From: Pirellulaceae bacterium
GTDB taxonomy: Bacteria > Planctomycetota > Planctomycetia > Pirellulales > Pirellulaceae
Assembly (NCBI GenBank): GCA_029243025.1
Contig: JAQWSU010000048.1
Span: 1-48,008, forward strand
Length of the DNA: 48,008 nucleotides
Direction of reading: 5' to 3'
A program made the position numbers and the translations under genes. The first letter of the stretch is position 1; every line of letters starts with the position of its first letter. Below are positions 35,307-43,298 of this stretch, in pieces. The notes under the pieces were generated by a model. It worked only from the letters and a program-made list of their open reading frames with translations, made no database searches and was not told where the DNA came from.

Positions 35307-36818
35307 CTAGAATTCTGCGTTGTATTTTTTCACCATTTTGCGACGGACGTCTGTGGTTGCAGATTCGACGCCCCGCATGATGTCGCGAGCATTGGCTGTT
35401 CCCGAAACACGTTCTTCGGTTCTCGCGGCCGTACGAGCTTGTTGGGTGCCGTAGCGATCATACGTGGATGAGGCGACACCGCCATAGGCCCCGTAAGCAC
35501 CCCAGCGGCCGCCTCGATAGGCGTATCGGTCGGTGTACTCCGTGGAATTTAATTCGCGAACTCGACTGCGTCCAGCAATGCTTTTCAGCGAATCCGATGC
35601 CTGACGCAGCGTGTCACTGACGTAGGCGCTGTAATCGAGCAGCTCGGGGTCGACGTTGAGCATGGGCAGTTTGTCAATCTTGCGCGAATAGCGATCAAGC
35701 CAGGCACCGACCTGTCCCATGGTTTTGGCTTGGCCGGATTTGGTGTCTTGTTGAAGGTCGTCGAGTAAGGTAGTGATCGACTTGAAATACTGTTGGGAGG
35801 AAGAAATCTTCAAAGCCTCCGTGTCCTGGCCCGAACTGATTGGGCCTTGCGGCGTGCCGAGAGCGGCGGGAGAGTCGATAAAGCTGAGCAGGCGACGCAT
35901 GCCGCTGCGATCTAGGTAGCCTTCGATGGATGCCGTCTTCCCTTTCACTACCGGTTTCCAGTCACTGAACTCGTTGATGGAAGCCGAGTGCGTGGCGAGT
36001 ACGTCCAAGACCAATGGTTTGAAGATGCCGTTTAGTACGCTTGCATCTTCGCCGAAGTCTACCTTGAGTTTTCCAAAAACTCGATCCTTGATAGTAATGC
36101 CAAGTGTCACGCCTTGAGCACTAGCAAGCGTTTTTGCCAGCTTGTCGAGGTCAATGGTCGCTTGCTTAAAGAAGTCCGATTGCTTGACACGAGTTTTCAC
36201 GACCTCTGGCGAAATCACGTCTTGAAGATCAAGTGCCATGATGATGGGAGTCCCACCTTTGTTCGCGTAGTTGACGGCTTTGTTCAGATAGGGCGAGAGC
36301 CGACCTCCCTGATTGCTGTCGATTTGACGCAACCAGCGTCCCACCGTTTGACGATTGCCTGGCGACATCGATCCCACCATGCTTTCGCCAAAGCCGACAA
36401 TGTACGCGTCATGTGGCAACATGACGGCCGAACGTCCGTTGAAGTTGTCAATCGTTCCGCCCCAACGCGTCGCAATCTCTGGCATGCTGGCTTTGCGATT
36501 GACATTCAGCAGCGTCACTTCCCACATCGGTTGCATGAATTGCAGGTCCATCTGAGCGGCGAGCAGCAATTGATCGGCTGACGGTGGCATCGCGATCATG
36601 CCGGCCTCAAAAGCCTTTTGGCGATCCTGCTTCCAGTTTTCCTTGCTAGCCAGAGGGCTGGCTAAAGCTTTTTGGAGATTGACGGCTACGACTGCATTTG
36701 CTCCCGGTGGCACGCGTCGGATCAAATCCGAGAATTGTGCATTAGCGGTGGTTGCGCAGAGACCCACTAACAGCGCGACAGAGCTGAGTCTCAGGCAGAG
36801 ACGATGCGAGCGTATCAT
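35307..36818 (-). CDS. Secreted protein of unknown function (503 aa) with Gly/Tyr-rich tail segment
   Basis: No family is recognised. ATG 36818 has AGAGGAC upstream and starts a clear signal peptide (LSSVALLVGLCATTANAQ). The mature protein begins FSDLIRRVPPGANAVVAVNL and has long alpha/beta stretches up to about 330, with no Cys in the mature part that I can see. Around residues 435-465 there is a Gly/Tyr/Arg-rich stretch (DRYAYRGGRWGAYGAYGGVA, then STYDRYGT), followed by a charged helical end. The opening form (VPPGANAVVAVNLQKALASP) is like proteins that evaluate many instances of a quantity, but that is impression only. It follows the small Tyr-rich protein gene by 196 bp on the same strand. 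Confidence 0.78.
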   Translation of the reverse strand: MIRSHRLCLRLSSVALLVGLCATTANAQFSDLIRRVPPGANAVVAVNLQKALASPLASKENWKQDRQKAFEAGMIAMPPSADQLLLAAQMDLQFMQPMWEVTLLNVNRKASMPEIATRWGGTIDNFNGRSAVMLPHDAYIVGFGESMVGSMSPGNRQTVGRWLRQIDSNQGGRLSPYLNKAVNYANKGGTPIIMALDLQDVISPEVVKTRVKQSDFFKQATIDLDKLAKTLASAQGVTLGITIKDRVFGKLKVDFGEDASVLNGIFKPLVLDVLATHSASINEFSDWKPVVKGKTASIEGYLDRSGMRRLLSFIDSPAALGTPQGPISSGQDTEALKISSSQQYFKSITTLLDDLQQDTKSGQAKTMGQVGAWLDRYSRKIDKLPMLNVDPELLDYSAYVSDTLRQASDSLKSIAGRSRVRELNSTEYTDRYAYRGGRWGAYGAYGGVASSTYDRYGTQQARTAARTEERVSGTANARDIMRGVESATTDVRRKMVKKYNAEF

Positions 36819-36962
36819 TGAAAAAAGTCCTCTTTGACATGTCTTTGAAACAGATGGCTGATTTCACCATCAATCTTGGCCGTACATCCTACCTCAGTGG
36901 GACTTACCGTGCATCCCTTGACCGGTAAGGATTCCGCTGGGATTTGAGCTCTCGAGAGACGA

Positions 36963-36988
36963 CCGATGTCAACTCTGGCTGACATCGG
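36963..36988. repeat. Perfect 9-bp inverted repeat
   Basis: CCGATGTCA (36963-36971) and TGACATCGG (36980-36988) flank an eight-base loop between the 158-aa and 503-aa genes. There is no T-tract, so it could be an mRNA hairpin or an operator. Confidence 0.5.
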
Positions 36989-37014
36989 CCGGATCAGAGT
37001 CGCTAAAGAGGCCC

Positions 37015-37491
37015 CTAGCGAGGGCCGTTTTTGTAGTACTTGTTGAAGTATGGATTGACTTTGCCCATGGTGACGCCGGTTTGCGCAGGCACAGGCAAAG
37101 CCGTGTGGATCGGGCCGGCCACGACCCCAGTGGGAACCTGAGCCGTTGCGTTGTACACCGGTTTGGGGCGAGGTGCGTTGGCAACCGCTCGACGCTCCAG
37201 TTCAGGGCGAGTGTATTGGTAGTAGTTATTCCCGTACGGATTAAATCGTCCCAGCATTGAGTAGGGACTGACGTTGGGATTGCGGAGGTAGTACTTGTCG
37301 ATGGTGTAATCACGAATATTGACCGGTGGACGGTTGAAGTTCTGCACGTGTTTCATGTAGTAGTCTGTGTAGTTCTTCGGTCCGTAAGGCTGGTACTGCG
37401 GCTGCGCAGTTGACACCCAGGTCGCGGTGAGTACTACCGCGATGAGTCCAAGTCGGCCAAGTCGAAGATTTTGAGCGAAGCGTCGGTTCAT
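37015..37491 (-). CDS. Small secreted Tyr/Asn/Pro-rich protein (158 aa)
   Basis: ATG 37491 starts a signal peptide (LGRLGLIAVVLTATWVSTAQ). The mature part of about 128 residues is rich in Tyr, Asn and Pro, with recurring aromatic motifs: KNYTDYYMKH, DKYYLRNPNVSPY, NPYGNNYYQYTRPE and NPYFNKYYKNGPR. The NPNVSPY...YYQYTRPE arrangement resembles small hypothetical proteins I associate with planctomycetes, but no function is known to me. It starts 18 bp after the stop of the ChbG-like gene, so the two are probably one operon. The lack of Cys and the low-complexity aromatic pattern suggest a structural or surface-bound role, which is inference. Confidence 0.78.
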   Translation of the reverse strand: MNRRFAQNLRLGRLGLIAVVLTATWVSTAQPQYQPYGPKNYTDYYMKHVQNFNRPPVNIRDYTIDKYYLRNPNVSPYSMLGRFNPYGNNYYQYTRPELERRAVANAPRPKPVYNATAQVPTGVVAGPIHTALPVPAQTGVTMGKVNPYFNKYYKNGPR

Positions 37492-37509
37492 CAGATTTCT
37501 GGCGATGTC

Positions 37510-38544
37510 TTAAGGGATCGGTACATCAACGGGGATGTCGTCATCGGTGGTTCCGCTCACGTCAACTTTGCCAGGAACCCCTTCAAACCGATGCATGATT
37601 TCACGCCAGTCCGTGAAAACGATCTGCTGCTCTGCAAAGACGGCTTTTACTTTTTCATCGACAAGTAACTGCCCATCCCAGACTCGCTGTTGCCAGTCGT
37701 GGCTCAACTCCTTGATGCCTTCCGTTTCCAGAGCCGGTCTCAGCATAATGAGCGTCAAGCCTGGCTGCATTCTTCGTAAGAGGTCGCAGAACAGATCACG
37801 CTTCTCATCGTAAGTCTTGCCGTCGGGGGCGATCTCCAACTCGTCCAGTTTTGGCAAGGGATAGGTGTGCACCAGTTCAATTAAGTCGTCACTCAGTGGG
37901 TAGCCTTGTTGTCGAAATCGTTCTAGGTCTTCTGGTTCCAATTCAACAACAGGGCATGGAATCCAGTACTTGCGTGAGGCTTCCAGGAAGACTTTCGCTG
38001 TGTCTGTTCGACTGTACACCGCACCGTGATAACCGCTGATATGGGAAATATTCAATCCCGCCATGCGTGCTCGCTGGATTTGAGCGTGTATCTCTTTACG
38101 GACGTCATCCGGTTTTGCATTTGCTGCGAATTGAAATGGGCTCCGCCAAGGAAATCCATCTTGGTTGACCAAGCTCGGAACCTCGTTCCGCGACGAAGCA
38201 AAACGCCAATGCAACGGTCGGTAGGGGTTGGTCAAGGCGATGCTGATTCCCACGTTGCTTAGTTGGTGTTTGCGGCAGTAGGCAGCAAACCCATCGAACC
38301 AAGGGCCCGTCGGTATTGCAGTGATTGACTGAACGGCCTGTTGCTCGAGCAGCTTCTGGCCCGCCGAATTCATCTCCCAGCAGAGTCCCATTTCTCGTGC
38401 GTCGAGAATGACCACCTTTTGGCCCGCTGGGTAGCCGAGACGCTCTGCCCAAGTTTGGGCAAAGCCTTCTGTCGTAAATAGGATCGTCACTATTGTCAAA
38501 CCTAGCAACATCCTACTCAGATTCGTCCACATTGTACGAGTCAT
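37510..38544 (-). CDS. Secreted ChbG/YdjC-fold protein with catalytic residues apparently lost
   Basis: The 344-residue protein has a signal peptide (LLGLTIVTILFTTEGFAQ) and a body that follows the YdjC/ChbG carbohydrate deacetylase family. Signposts are VVILDAREMGLCWEMNSAG (45-62), GISIALTNPYRPLHWRF (99-115), VPSLVNQDGFPWRS (122-134) and ISHISGYHGAVYS (166-178). The usual ADD of the first motif reads ARE, the metal His of GxHLxLT reads Ser (GISIALT), and the HxDxH of the third motif reads HISGYH. If the alignment is right, the metal site is gone and the protein binds rather than deacetylates. I chose ATG 38544 with GGGA upstream; the frame opens at a TTG 30 bp earlier. It leads an operon with the 158-residue protein. 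Confidence 0.78.
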   Translation of the reverse strand: MTRTMWTNLSRMLLGLTIVTILFTTEGFAQTWAERLGYPAGQKVVILDAREMGLCWEMNSAGQKLLEQQAVQSITAIPTGPWFDGFAAYCRKHQLSNVGISIALTNPYRPLHWRFASSRNEVPSLVNQDGFPWRSPFQFAANAKPDDVRKEIHAQIQRARMAGLNISHISGYHGAVYSRTDTAKVFLEASRKYWIPCPVVELEPEDLERFRQQGYPLSDDLIELVHTYPLPKLDELEIAPDGKTYDEKRDLFCDLLRRMQPGLTLIMLRPALETEGIKELSHDWQQRVWDGQLLVDEKVKAVFAEQQIVFTDWREIMHRFEGVPGKVDVSGTTDDDIPVDVPIP

Positions 38545-39050
38545 AATCGTTATCCCGTTCTCTCTTCGCTTCAAATGGAACGAACTCTACGTTCCACGCT
38601 TTACGAAAAACCTTACATTCGCAATACGATGATGAAGTATAGGATCGACTCCGGGTAGCGGCCACAGAAACCTGAAAAACTGTCTGTTCTCCCATTCTGT
38701 CTTTAGTTTTCGCAGTGATCCATGATCTTGCGCGAACGCCGGGTGACAAAAGTGGGTGCCCCCGCAGCGAGGCGATTTGGTGAAAATCCATGTTAATTGA
38801 GTCGCGGTCCTGCGAAGTCGCCAGCTGTTTTGCTTGGCAGCAACGAAACGAGTATCCACAACGTCAGCGAATTTACGGCGTCGATGCGATCCGGAAGTCG
38901 TGCTTGGCCGGCGCGGCAGCAAGCCGCTTTTCTGTTTGTCCCATCGCTTGGAAGGGGATTTCGATGAGCGTATCTGGCGACGTTCGGTGAATGGTGGATG
39001 GCGAGTGTTTTGCTGCCATCAGCAAGCCGCTGGAGACGTATTGCGGAGAG
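38545..39050. other. Intergenic region, 506 bp
   Basis: This lies between the dinB stop and the ChbG-like start, both on the minus strand, so it should contain the ChbG-like promoter. I see no convincing gene. A small plus-strand hairpin GCGGC-AGCAA-GCCGC followed by TTTTCTGTTT (38913-38937) looks like a terminator, but no plus-strand gene precedes it. Confidence 0.5.
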
Positions 39051-40271
39051 TCATTCTTGCTCGGATTCTGATTGGGGCGAATCAGGCTCATGAGGACGAG
39101 GCTGTGGTCGGTGATTTGCTCCGTACATCATGCTGCTGCCGCGCGTTAGTGATGACTTGCCAAATCGGTCTCGGATTTGGTCGGTGGCGGCGTCAATTCG
39201 TTGTTGGGTGTCATGCGTTGATTCGTGGAAAAGATTTTTTTGACGGAGTACGTTGTTGTCGAGCCCACTGACGCTGAGTCCGAGCAGGCGAATAGGCTGT
39301 GCGAACCGTTGCTGCTCCAATATCCCCAATGCCGTAGATTGGATTTCATCCGTGACATTCGTTGGGGTTGGCAATTGTTGTGCGCGTGTCATCGTCTGGA
39401 AATCCGCTAAGCGAATTTTTAGTTGCACCGTGCGACCGAGAAAGTTGTGTTGGCGGAGACGCCAGGCGACCTGATTGGCCAATTCGACAATCCATGCTCG
39501 CAGCACGGCTTGGTCCGATATATCTTGAGCGAAAGTGGTTTCGTGGGAAATCGATTTTGCCTGTCGATCAGGTATCACTGGTCGAGGGTCGATGCCATGC
39601 GAGAGCTTTGCCAGGTGTGCGCCGTGTTCTCCGAATTGATCGATTAACGATTGCAACGGTAAGCGGCGAAGATCGGCGATTGTGCGAACTCCAATGCGGC
39701 TGAAAGCTTGACCTGTAATCCGTCCAACGCCCCAAAGTCGTGACACGGGCAGGGGGGCTAGAAATCCATCCACCTGCTCGGCAGTCACCACCACAAATCC
39801 ATTCGGCTTTTCCAGATCGCTGGCGATCTTGGCGAGAAACTTATTGGGCGCGATACCTACCGAAGCGATTAAATCCACCTCTGCAGCAATTTCCGCCTTG
39901 ATCTGTTGACCAATTTGCTCTGACGTTCCAAATAAGGCTTCGCTGCCCGTGACGTCCAAAAATGCCTCATCTAAAGAAAGCGGCTCAATCAGCGGTGTAT
40001 AACGGTGGAAAATCTCACGGATTTGTGCCGAGATCTCGGCATAATGACTCATCCGCGGAGAAAGGAAGATCGCGTGGGGGCATTGACGTTTCGCCTGCGC
40101 AGCCGGCATCGCGCTGTGGATGCCGAACTTGCGAGCCTCGTAGCTGGCCGCACAAACAACCCCACGTCCGGCGGAGGAACCGCCCACGATTACGGGCCTG
40201 TTTCTCAGTTGAGGGGCGTCGCGTTGTTCTACGGATGCGTAAAAAGCATCCATGTCGATATGTAAAATCAT
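39051..40271 (-). CDS. dinB: DNA polymerase IV (Y-family translesion polymerase)
   Basis: The 406-residue protein opens with the Y-family motif MILHIDMDAFYASVE (catalytic Asp6 and Asp8) and has SLDEAFLDVTGS with Asp101 and Glu102. RGVVCAASYEARKFGIHSAMP is the conserved fingers/palm segment. The little-finger domain ends with QKNLF, which matches the beta-clamp binding consensus QxxLF. It copies past damaged bases without proofreading. I chose ATG 40271 because family similarity starts there; upstream the frame is open for 51 further residues without match. The extended Pro/Ser/Glu-rich tail after the clamp motif is longer than in E. coli Pol IV. It is divergent from sodN, 156 bp between the starts. 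Confidence 0.95.
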   Translation of the reverse strand: MILHIDMDAFYASVEQRDAPQLRNRPVIVGGSSAGRGVVCAASYEARKFGIHSAMPAAQAKRQCPHAIFLSPRMSHYAEISAQIREIFHRYTPLIEPLSLDEAFLDVTGSEALFGTSEQIGQQIKAEIAAEVDLIASVGIAPNKFLAKIASDLEKPNGFVVVTAEQVDGFLAPLPVSRLWGVGRITGQAFSRIGVRTIADLRRLPLQSLIDQFGEHGAHLAKLSHGIDPRPVIPDRQAKSISHETTFAQDISDQAVLRAWIVELANQVAWRLRQHNFLGRTVQLKIRLADFQTMTRAQQLPTPTNVTDEIQSTALGILEQQRFAQPIRLLGLSVSGLDNNVLRQKNLFHESTHDTQQRIDAATDQIRDRFGKSSLTRGSSMMYGANHRPQPRPHEPDSPQSESEQE

Positions 40272-40352
40272 CGAGATTTGTACGTTGTTTGTAAGGTATC
40301 CTTGATCCAAGTGAATGCCGTCGTGGGGCAGAATTGTTGCCGTCCCGGGGCG

Positions 40353-40382
40353 TTGACCGACCGCGGAAAAAGCGGATAGACT
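40353..40382 (+). promoter_or_regulatory. Candidate sodN promoter
   Basis: TTGACC (40353-40358) and TAGACT (40377-40382) are separated by 18 bp. The predicted start near 40389 gives a leader of about 39 nt before the sodN ATG. Confidence 0.55.
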
Positions 40383-40427
40383 ACGCCATTGACACAGATT
40401 GAATCCCTTGAGACTGGAGGACATTCG

Positions 40428-40889
40428 ATGAATAAGACTATTTTAACCGTTGCCGTTCTGGTTGTCGCGGCTGCTAACGCTCAACAGGCTCTGGCACATT
40501 GTGAAGTTCCCTGCGGTATTTATGCGGACCAACGTCGCTTCGAGCAAATGTTAGAGGATCAAATGACGATCCAAAAGGGAATGATTAGCATCGCAGAACT
40601 TTCGAGTGAATCCGATGCACTCTCGAAGAATCAGCTTACGCGGTGGGTAATCACCAAAGAAGAGCACGCAACGAATACCCAGCATGTCATCGCTCAGTAT
40701 TTCATGACCCAACGAATTAAGCCGGGTAGCGAGGGTTACGCAAAGAAACTTGCTGCAGCCCATGCTGTTATGGTTGCGGCGATGAAGTGCAAACAAACGG
40801 TCGACGTCAGCAATGCCAAAGTGCTGCGCAAAGCGATTCTTGATTTTTACCGCGCTTATGAAGGTAAAGAGCCCAATCTCGAGGGCTAG
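40428..40889 (+). CDS. sodN: Nickel superoxide dismutase with Sec signal peptide
   Basis: The 153-residue protein contains the Ni-hook motif HCEVPCGIY, matching the HCDLPCGVY of Streptomyces NiSOD. In the mature enzyme His1, Cys2 and Cys6 bind nickel, with Tyr9 near the active site. The hook is preceded by a classical Sec signal peptide (MNKTILTVAVLVVAAANAQQ then ALA), so signal peptidase cleavage after Ala23 would leave His24 as the N-terminal residue, exactly what the nickel site needs. The remainder is the expected helical bundle, about 130 residues mature compared with 117 in Streptomyces. No SodX-type protease gene is visible nearby. GGAGG stands 7 nt before ATG 40428. The gene has its own promoter and terminator and is divergent from dinB. 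It should act outside the cytoplasm. Confidence 0.95.
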   Translation: MNKTILTVAVLVVAAANAQQALAHCEVPCGIYADQRRFEQMLEDQMTIQKGMISIAELSSESDALSKNQLTRWVITKEEHATNTQHVIAQYFMTQRIKPGSEGYAKKLAAAHAVMVAAMKCKQTVDVSNAKVLRKAILDFYRAYEGKEPNLEG

Positions 40890-40913
40890 GCCCTGCCCGT
40901 GAATGATACTTTT

Positions 40914-40948
40914 ACGTCAGTCTCGAAAAACGAGATCGACGTTTTTTT
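40914..40948 (+). terminator. Rho-independent terminator after sodN
   Basis: ACGTC-AG-TCTCG pairs with CGAGA-TC-GACGT around AAAAA, followed by a run of seven T. It lies 25 bp after the sodN stop. Confidence 0.9.
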
Positions 40949-41340
40949 GTGCACGCTTGCCGACCTGTCGTGAAGGTGGGATATCGATCGAGTGAGCTTG
41001 CGGTGCTGTTCTGCCTTACCAACTGTCTTTGATTCTATTTTCGAGCTTTTGGCTAGATTGCCAGTTGGTAGCTCGTCTTTTCGGATTTGCGAACAAATTC
41101 ACGAGCCGAACGGAACCGCTCTTGTCTGACGTGCGTAGGACGGAACAGCCTGCCTGCGGGAAAAGCGAAGTGGTGGCGATCTTCGGGATTTGCCTGGATC
41201 TCCACCATCGCAAACCGTTCAAGAAGGGTTTGTCTTTAACGATTTTGGCCAAAGTCGTATACTCACCAACAATTCAATTGCCAACGTTTCCCGAGACTGA
41301 GTCAGATTGGCCAGTGTCGCCCCAAAACTCGGAGCTTCTG
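40949..41340 (+). other. Leader/intergenic region of the peptide ABC operon, 392 bp
   Basis: No convincing gene is seen, although the transporter frame is open back to 41029. At 41017-41075 TACCAACTG pairs with CAGTTGGTA, and CGAGC inside that loop pairs with GCTCG immediately after it, which together could fold as an H-type pseudoknot. I cannot match it to a known riboswitch. Confidence 0.45.
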
Positions 41341-43284
41341 ATGAACAGTAATTACCGTCCCTGGTTTTGGATGAAATTTGGAGTTGCGACTCTGAGTCTT
41401 GGGTTTTTGTTCCTCGTGATCGGCTGTACATCAAAGTCGTCAGATTACTCGAATTCGAACGAATTGACCGAGACTCCGGCCGTAACCATTGAGTTTCCCG
41501 ACGGTGACCCGTCCGTTCCGGCAGACTTGGGGGGGCCAGGATTCACGGGTGAAGGATGGACAACAGCTAAGCCAGGAGTCGTGGGGGATCCCAATGCGGT
41601 GAAAGGGGGAGTGATTAGTACATCGATTCCCAACTGGCCTGACAATCTGCGACGTTTTGGGACCGGGTCGAACACTTGGTTGAATTATCTGGTACGAGAT
41701 CTTTGTTACGAGTCACTCTGCAATGTGGATCCGATGTCTTTAGAGATCGTACCCGGTCTGGCATCACACTGGCAGATTTCGGAAGACAATCTAACGTTTC
41801 GCTTTCGCATTGATCCGCGAGCTCATTGGTCAGATGGTTCTCCTGTCGTGGCCGAAGACTGGGCTGAGACTTATCGGCTGATTGATGATGACACGCTCAT
41901 TGACCCAATGACCAAGCAAACGATTTGTGGAAAGATGGAAGCGCCGAAGATTTTGTCCAAGTACATGTTGGAGGTCAAATGTAAGGAGAAGAGTTGGCGA
42001 AATTTTCTCTCTTTTGCCGGCATGACACCGTTGCCCGCTCATGAGATCAACGGCATGACCGGGACGGAGTTTTTAGAGAAGTATAACTTCGCATTTACAG
42101 CCACCAGCGGTCCTTATCTTGTGCGGCCGGCAGACATCAAAAAGAATGAATCACTGACGATTACTCGTCGTGATGATTACTGGGCCAAGGATAAAGAGGC
42201 TAACAAAGGGCTTTATAATTTTGACAAAATTCGGCTCGTTGTGATTCGAGATCGCCGCTTGGGTTTCGATAAGGCATGCAAGGGGGAAATCGATTTCCAC
42301 CCTGTGTTCACTGCCAAGTGGTGGGTTGAGGATGTGACGCCTCTACCCGCCTATGAAAACGGTCAACTGATTCGCAGTGAAATCTTCACGCGATATCCAA
42401 AGGGGTTTCAAGGAATGGCGTTCAATATGCGGGAACCGCCATTGAACGATGCGCGGGTACGGAAAGCGATTGCGCACCTTTACGACCGGAAGACTTTGCT
42501 CAAGAAATTTGCCTATGACCAATATGACGCACTCAAGTCCTATTATCCCGGAAGTGATGCGGCGAATCCAAATAACAAAATGATTGAGTACGATCCGGCA
42601 ACTGCAGTCAAGTTGTTGTCGGAGGCTGGTTGGACCGAACGCGATGGTGACGGCATCCTGACCAAAGATGGTAAGCGATTGAGCTTCACCATTATGTATC
42701 GAAGCGAAGCATTCGAGAAGTATTTAACGAGCGTTCAAGAGTCGTGCCGCAAGGTCGGAGTCGAAGTAATTCTCACGCGAGTGACTCCAGAAACGCTATG
42801 GAAAAATATGATGGAGAGAACTTTCCAAGTTGCCAGTATGGCATGGGGAGCCACGCTCTACCCGAATCCTATTTCCAATTGGTCGACTGAAATGGCCGAT
42901 CAAAAAGGAAGTAACAACATTACGGGATTCAATAATAAAAAAGCAGATGGAATCATTGCAAAGTACGATGCGGAGTTCGAAATCAGCAAACGTACTTTGC
43001 TGCTGAGAGAATTGGATGCTTTGATCCATGATCAAGTGCCCTATGCCCTGGATTGGTATAATCCATGTGAACGAATTTTGTACTGGAATAAGTTTGGTAT
43101 GCCGGCCTACGGTCTGCCACGTTACGGTGAATATGAATCGGCGTTCGTCTACTGGTGGTATGATCCCCAGAAGGCGGATCGGTTAAAGGCCACACTGAAA
43201 AATGGTGAGTCCATGGCACCGATTCCCGAGTTACAGATACGTCCTTGGGAAAATGATTCCACGTCTAACCAAGCCACGAACTGA
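41341..43284 (+). CDS. Peptide ABC transporter substrate-binding lipoprotein (family 5, YejA-like)
   Basis: The 647-residue protein is a family 5 extracellular solute-binding protein. A type II signal peptide ends in the lipobox LVIGC (Cys29 lipidated), so it is anchored to a membrane on the outside of the cytoplasm. Family segments include LTFRFRIDPRAHWSDGSPVVAEDWAET, AFNMREPPLNDARVRKAIAHLYDR and LLSEAGWTERDGDGILTKDGKRLSF. The neighbouring permeases resemble YejB and YejE, so it is probably the YejA-type peptide receptor. A Gly/Pro/Asp-rich linker after the lipobox separates anchor and domain. I chose ATG 41341 for the lipobox, with GGAG 7 nt upstream. It is the first gene of a five-gene operon; the permease follows after 14 bp. 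Confidence 0.93.
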   Translation: MNSNYRPWFWMKFGVATLSLGFLFLVIGCTSKSSDYSNSNELTETPAVTIEFPDGDPSVPADLGGPGFTGEGWTTAKPGVVGDPNAVKGGVISTSIPNWPDNLRRFGTGSNTWLNYLVRDLCYESLCNVDPMSLEIVPGLASHWQISEDNLTFRFRIDPRAHWSDGSPVVAEDWAETYRLIDDDTLIDPMTKQTICGKMEAPKILSKYMLEVKCKEKSWRNFLSFAGMTPLPAHEINGMTGTEFLEKYNFAFTATSGPYLVRPADIKKNESLTITRRDDYWAKDKEANKGLYNFDKIRLVVIRDRRLGFDKACKGEIDFHPVFTAKWWVEDVTPLPAYENGQLIRSEIFTRYPKGFQGMAFNMREPPLNDARVRKAIAHLYDRKTLLKKFAYDQYDALKSYYPGSDAANPNNKMIEYDPATAVKLLSEAGWTERDGDGILTKDGKRLSFTIMYRSEAFEKYLTSVQESCRKVGVEVILTRVTPETLWKNMMERTFQVASMAWGATLYPNPISNWSTEMADQKGSNNITGFNNKKADGIIAKYDAEFEISKRTLLLRELDALIHDQVPYALDWYNPCERILYWNKFGMPAYGLPRYGEYESAFVYWWYDPQKADRLKATLKNGESMAPIPELQIRPWENDSTSNQATN

Positions 43285-43298
43285 GCCGTACGTTAACT

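Noticed and set aside
38913-38937. Rho-independent terminator on the plus strand
   Set aside because: The hairpin and T-rich tail are present, but no plus-strand gene precedes it; noted only in the intergenic entry.
38834-39271. 145-codon plus-strand gene
   Set aside because: It overlaps the well-supported end of dinB and has Cys/Arg-rich, motif-free sequence typical of a shadow frame.
41029-41340. N-terminal extension of the substrate-binding protein
   Set aside because: The frame is open, but a lipoprotein signal starts at 41341 with a good ribosome-binding site; the extra residues show no motif.
40949-41340. Known riboswitch ahead of the ABC operon
   Set aside because: Hairpins are present but I could not match any conserved riboswitch core.
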